Shown here piece after piece: positions 60,031 through 64,000 of a stretch of 64,000 nucleotides of DNA. Source of the DNA: Pterobdella sp. o SKG-2022 (taxonomy: Eukaryota; Annelida; Clitellata; Hirudinida; Piscicolidae); assembly GCA_964035795.1 (NCBI GenBank), contig OZ038321.1, forward strand, positions 26,824,544 to 26,888,543, read 5' to 3'. The notes below the pieces were generated by a model, which worked only from the letters and a program-made list of their open reading frames with translations, searched no databases and was not told the origin of the DNA. The position numbers and the translations under genes were made by a program. The stretch's first letter is position 1, and the number at the start of each line of letters is the position of its first letter.

Positions 60031-60844
60031 TCCTGTTAAAACAGATTTGGTTACTCATTCTAGTTATCGAACAAAAAATAGTGAAAAATCAAAAAACGAA
60101 AAGTTCAAAAGCGAATTAAATAAAACGAAAACAAATTTAGGTTGATTTTTTTTTCCATAAGATTGATCACTTGATACTGATTTTGAATGGATCATTTCAT
60201 ATTTATCCTTTTGAAATTTTGCCATTTTTCAAATTAAAAAAAATAAAAATGAATAAAACCTTTAATTTGCTGTGAAAAAAAAACTTGAAACCACATTATA
60301 TTAACTTTTTATAAATTATATAACTGATAAAGTAAGCTGAACTAAACACTAAACCTAAGAATATCATAATAAAAAGCCCTCATTGGCACGCTTGATAATT
60401 TGTCATGTCATTGTTAACTAGGATCAAGCTACAACGTCAGCAAAACATCAGTCTTGAGAACAGTTACAAAATTCTACTGTTATCCCAGTTTTTAACGGGA
60501 AACAGCCTGAAATTACGTGTGTCCTATTGAATGCAGTTCAATCTCAAACCTCTATTTTGTAGTTAAGTAAACTAAGGTGTGCCCGAGAGAATACTAGCAA
60601 GAGTGCTTGTGCTCCAGCTTGTGATATGTGTGCTTCAGAAATTGTATGCACAAAACAATATGGCTCAAATATAATTTTTGTTGTTCGAGTTTTTGATTTA
60701 GAACCTCTTTTTACTTAATAGTGAAAAGTAAAAACTGTTGATTCGATTCATGTTGAAAGCTCATCACAAACCATTTTAACATCAAAATATAAAAATGTTG
60801 TTTGTCAATCGTGTTCGAATATGACCATGGCAACAAAGAAAAAA

Positions 60845-60890
60845 TATTATTATTTATTTATTTATTTATATATACATATATATTTTACTA
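60845..60890. repeat. TTTA/TATA microsatellite
   Basis: ATTATTATTTATTTATTTAT grading into TATATACATATATAT. Simple sequence. Confidence 0.9.
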
Positions 60891-60934
60891 AATAAAGATG
60901 TATAGAAAATTATCAGAAAAAGTGATGAAAATAA

Positions 60935-61020
60935 ATATTATCATAAAATAAATCAATAAATAAGAATGAATAAGTAAGCTATAATAGTAATGATAATAAT
61001 AATAGTAATAATAGAAGAAA
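60935..61020. repeat. AT-rich simple repeat at the LINE 3' end
   Basis: AAATCAATAAATAAG, then AATGATAATAATAATAGTAA and related runs. It follows, in LINE orientation, the stop codon of the zinc-finger ORF and may be the element's repeat-type 3' tail. Confidence 0.65.
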
Positions 61021-61083
61021 AAAACAAAAGTAAAATATTGAATGAATAGAAATAAATAAGATGAAATAAAGATAAAATAGCTC

Positions 61084-61266
61084 TTATCTGTGTGTTCTTG
61101 TGTGGCTGATCAGACCGATTCGCGCCAGAAAACCTCTTCCGCATATTTGGCACCAGTGTGTGGGAAGTCTCTCTGGTGCACCTTCTGCAGCTTTGCGTCT
61201 TATGCGTTTTAATTTTGCAGCGTTTAGACGGTTTTCTTCTGAGAGGAGTTCATCATTACAGATCAA
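61084..61266 (-). pseudogene. LINE C-terminal C2H2 zinc finger
   Basis: After a basic run (LNAAKLKRIRRKAAE) comes WCQICGRGFLARIGLISHTR and THR, then a stop. Spacing C-x2-C-x12-H-x3-H is a classical finger. It ends the ORF, as is usual in this LINE family, and probably binds template or target nucleic acid. Confidence 0.9.
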
Positions 61267-61524
61267 TCTACGCCAAGCGGGCCTGTCAGAGGCAGCTTTT
61301 TCCCACGCAGTGACGTCTATATTGAAGTCCTTTAGATTTGACTTAAAATAATCTTTATAACGTTTGCGTGGGCTCCGATTTTTCTTTGATCATTTTTGAG
61401 CTGACCGTAGAAGAGTTTTTTAGGAATTCTAGAGTCCGCCATACGAGATACATGACCAGCTCATCGTATCTGTGCCTTACGCATTATCGTAATAACACTG
61501 GCAAGGTTTGCCTTCTCTAATACT

Positions 61525-63042
61525 TTAGTGTCTGAGACAGTCATTCCAGCGTATATTAAGAATTCTGCGAAGACACCGAGTATGTAATTGCTGGAGTTGT
61601 TTCTCGTGGCGTCTGTATACTCTACATGCTTCACAGCCATATAGTAGTGTGGTCAATACTACAACTTTATAGACTTTAACTCTGGTGGACTGTGATATCC
61701 CTCTTCTCTCCCACACCTTTTTCCTCAATCTTCCAAAAGCAGAGCTGGCTTTGGCAATTCGGTTTTTGATCTCATCATCAATGTTTGTACGACGAGAAAG
61801 TGTACTGCTTAGATAAGTGAAGTTGTCAACTGCCTGTAAACTTTGTCCTTTCACTAAAATGTGTGGTTTGTGGTAAGGTTTTTCTATGGCAGGTTGAAAC
61901 ATCACTTCTGTTTTTGGGGCGTTGATGATCCAACCGAAAGCGTCACAAGCGAATGAAAATTGGTCTACTTCCTATTGCATCTCTTACTCAGTCGCAGCGT
62001 TGAGCGCACAATCATCAGCGAAAAAAAGATCTCTAATTTTAGGCTCGTTCACTTTTGAGAGAGCCTGAAGACGTCTGAGGTTGAAAAGATTCCCATCGTA
62101 CCGATATCTAATTGGAATGCCAGTTGAACTGTCTTTGAAAGCCTCCATCAGCATTGCTGCAATTATCATGCTGAACAGTGTTGGGCCTAATACACAGCTC
62201 TGCTTGACTCCGTTGGTCACCTGAAAGGGTTCTGAGCTTTCACCATCGTTGAGCACTCTAGCTACCATGTCATCATGAAAAAGACGGACCATTTGTACAA
62301 ATTTTTCTGGACAACCAAATTTTGCTAAGATTTTTTCATAAACCTTCTCTGCTTACTGAGTCGAAAGCTTTGTTGAGGTCAACAAGTGATATAGAGGTCT
62401 TGGCGTTGTTCCATACTTTTTTCCTGAAGTTGGCGTGCTACAAAGATCATGTCAATGGTTCCTCTGCCAGTTCGGAATCCACATTGACTCTCATGTAGTT
62501 GATCTTGCTCTAGGTCCTTCAGTAGGCGGTTCAAGAGAACACGAGCCAAGATCTTTCCCGCAATTGAGAAGAGAGATGCCTCTATGATTGTCGCATGTAC
62601 GTTTGTTTCCTTTTCTTTTATAAATGTGTACAATGGTAGCGTCTTTAAATGCTTGTGGGAACGTTTCTTTTTCTCAATGTGAACGAAACAAATCAGTGAG
62701 TCTTCTGGTGATTGAAATACCACCTGATTTGAATATTTCTGCCGGTATAGCATCAAGACCTGGGGCTTTACCTGTTGACATATACTTAATGGCTCTGGCG
62801 ACTTCATCAACAGCTGGAAGTGCATCAAGATCTTTGTTTATTTCCACCTGGGGAAGGCGGTGAATCGCTTCGCAGTTGATCTTTGATGGTCGATTAAGAA
62901 CGCCATTAAAATGTTCGGCCCATTTTTCTAAGATTCTTTTCTTATCAGTGAGCAGCTTTGAACCATCAGCACTCAGTATAGATGTATTTTTTGATGACTG
63001 TGGTCCATAGAGGCGCTTGAGAGCATCATAAAAACACTTCAT
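61525..63042 (-). pseudogene. LINE reverse transcriptase domain, frameshifted
   Basis: Blocks seen: KYMSTGKAPGLDAIPAEIFK, SLFSIAGKILARVLLNRLL, SQCGFRTGRGTIDMIFVARQ, VDLNKAFDSVSREG (in a shifted frame at about 62370), VTNGVKQSCVLGPTLFSMII, the catalytic FFADDCAL near 62010, then NFTYLSSTLSRRTNIDDEIK and VVLTTLLYGCEACRVYRRHE. Three reading frames are needed to follow it. The catalytic Asp pair is intact although the ORF is not. Confidence 0.92.
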
Positions 63043-63212
63043 GTCATGGCTGTCAGCATAACCTTGTATTTCTTCGGCTTTTTAGCTGAGCCATGTGTTT
63101 TGCAGATTTCGAAGCTTTTTTTGGACCTTTCTGCGAATATTGGCAAAGGCATTTTTCTTTTATTCCGATTTCGGGTCATTCTGGTGAGCTCTGAATAACT
63201 GGCGTTTCTCTT

Positions 63213-63897
63213 TCAACATGGTTTGAATAACAATGTCATTTTCATCAAACAATCTTGACGTTTCTTGGAGGTTGAGCCAAGGACTTGTAATGCGGAAAAA
63301 TAAATCGTTTCTTTCATAGACTCCCAGTCGTTGCATTCAACCCTTGAGAGTTCGTGTTTAAGATTGGTCGCAAATTCCTGTTGAACCTTGGGGATTTTCA
63401 ACTTTGTGACATCAAGCCGCTTTAAAGCTTTTTGTCCTTGAGGTCTTCTCGTAGGAATAACTTGCAACTTGGTTTTGGAAATTATAAGCCGATGATCTGT
63501 CCAACATTCCGCTCCACACATAGATTTGGTTACTTTTACATCTTGTCGGTTTTTTAATTTAACAATGATTAAGTCAATGAGATGCCAATGCCTATAGCGA
63601 GGGTGCATCCAGGAAGTCTTGTTGCGGGTTGGAAGGCGAAACAGAGTGTTTGTTATGATGAGTCCAAATGCTGTATAAGTTTTAAGCAGACGTAAACCAT
63701 TACTATTACACTTGCCAATCCCATGATGACCTAAGACTCCTTCCCAAGCATGGTGGTCCTTGCCAACACGAGCATTAAAATCCCCGAGTAGAATGAGTTT
63801 ATCCGATTGCGAAACAGTGGAAATAAGAGCTTCCAATTCTTCATAAAATTTGTCTTTGATATCATCTGGATTAGTCATAGTGGAGGCGTATGCACTT
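63213..63897 (-). pseudogene. LINE endonuclease domain (truncated by window edge and frameshift)
   Basis: KLILLGDFNARVGKDHHAWE holds the GDFNAR catalytic motif of APE endonucleases; later come NTLFRLPTRNKTSWMHPRYR, LIDLIIVK and TDHRLI, the last being the catalytic DH. Upstream a T-run at 63911-63918 (plus strand) breaks the frame, with KLDDLPEGLNDCPMKLKL readable beyond it to the window end. Confidence 0.88.
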
Positions 63898-64000
63898 ATG
63901 AGTGTAGCAGTTTTTTTTTACCCAGAGGAAGTTTGAGTTTCATTGGACAATCATTTAAGCCTTCAGGAAGATCATCTAGTTTCTTCACAAGCTGGTTTTT

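Larger units (their letters stand above)
56514..61083. other. Intergenic region between GPCR and terminal LINE
   Basis: AT-rich, with a coding-like patch at 58880-60030, a fold-back element at 59123-59236, and simple repeats at 60845-60890 and 60935-61020. I see no confident gene. Confidence 0.5.
61084..64000 (-). mobile_element. Decayed non-LTR retrotransposon (LINE) with endonuclease, RT and C2H2 finger
   Basis: Reading right to left: an APE-type endonuclease (63897-63213), a linker and N-terminal RT region (63042-62674), RT fingers and palm (62828-62379 and 62292-61984), an RT thumb/connection segment (61905-61525) and a terminal C2H2 zinc finger (61266-61084). The order and motifs match a family very common in invertebrate and fish genomes. 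Frameshifts fall near 63890, 62680 and 62373, and in-frame stops near 61980, 61520 and 61440, so this copy is dead. The 5' end lies beyond the window. The element would reverse-transcribe its own RNA at a nicked target site. Confidence 0.93.

Noticed and set aside
60953..61153. Minus-strand frame with a long Ile-rich end
   Set aside because: It is an out-of-frame reading of the LINE finger region continuing into ATA repeats.
1..64000. Prokaryotic-type systems, operons, ribosome binding sites, integrated virus
   Set aside because: Intron-bearing animal genes throughout; no phage, plasmid, retroviral gag/env or bacterial signatures seen.

Overview
The window is eukaryotic: very AT-rich DNA in which protein-coding signal appears as short exons separated by introns of tens of bases to several kilobases. 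The three recognisable genes (a Shaw/Kv3-type potassium channel, a synaptotagmin of the Syt4/11 group and a peptide-type rhodopsin-family GPCR) are nervous-system genes. Together with decayed LINEs and many small fold-back repeats they indicate an AT-rich invertebrate animal genome, most likely a protostome. I cannot name the species. All exon models come from reading frame, phase agreement and family motifs only, without transcripts.

Layout. 1-12.96 kb: no confident gene; repeats, low-complexity stretches and one weak exon-like segment. 12.96-22.74 kb (+): Shaw channel gene in five predicted exons, with a 4-kb first intron. 22.74-24.24 kb: short convergent intergenic gap. 24.24-26.92 kb (-): synaptotagmin-4-like gene in eight predicted exons, lacking only the extreme N-terminal exon. 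26.9-41.2 kb: long intergenic tract with a decayed CR1/Jockey-type LINE (about 32.46-33.51 kb, -), two copies of a retroelement-like 3' tail, a fossil repeat-family ORF at 35.27-35.65 kb, and several fold-back elements. 41.19-56.51 kb (+): class A GPCR in six predicted exons. 56.5-61.1 kb: intergenic, with an unassigned coding-like patch at 58.88-60.03 kb. 61.08-64.0 kb (-): a second, larger LINE (endonuclease, reverse transcriptase, C-terminal C2H2 finger), frameshifted and running off the window end.

The three genes are not an operon or physical complex. They share a neuronal theme: Shaw channels set spike repolarisation and resting conductance, Syt4 acts in dense-core-vesicle and postsynaptic exocytosis, and the GPCR probably receives a neuropeptide. 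Features most worth a second look: a greatly enlarged S1-S2 extracellular loop and a cysteine at an S4 gating-charge position in the channel; the Asp-to-Ser change in the synaptotagmin C2A domain plus an extended calcium-loop 1; a Tyr in place of the toggle-switch Trp in the GPCR; an unusually high share of GTT donors; and a dispersed family of palindromic elements with a roughly 38-bp conserved core in at least a dozen places.
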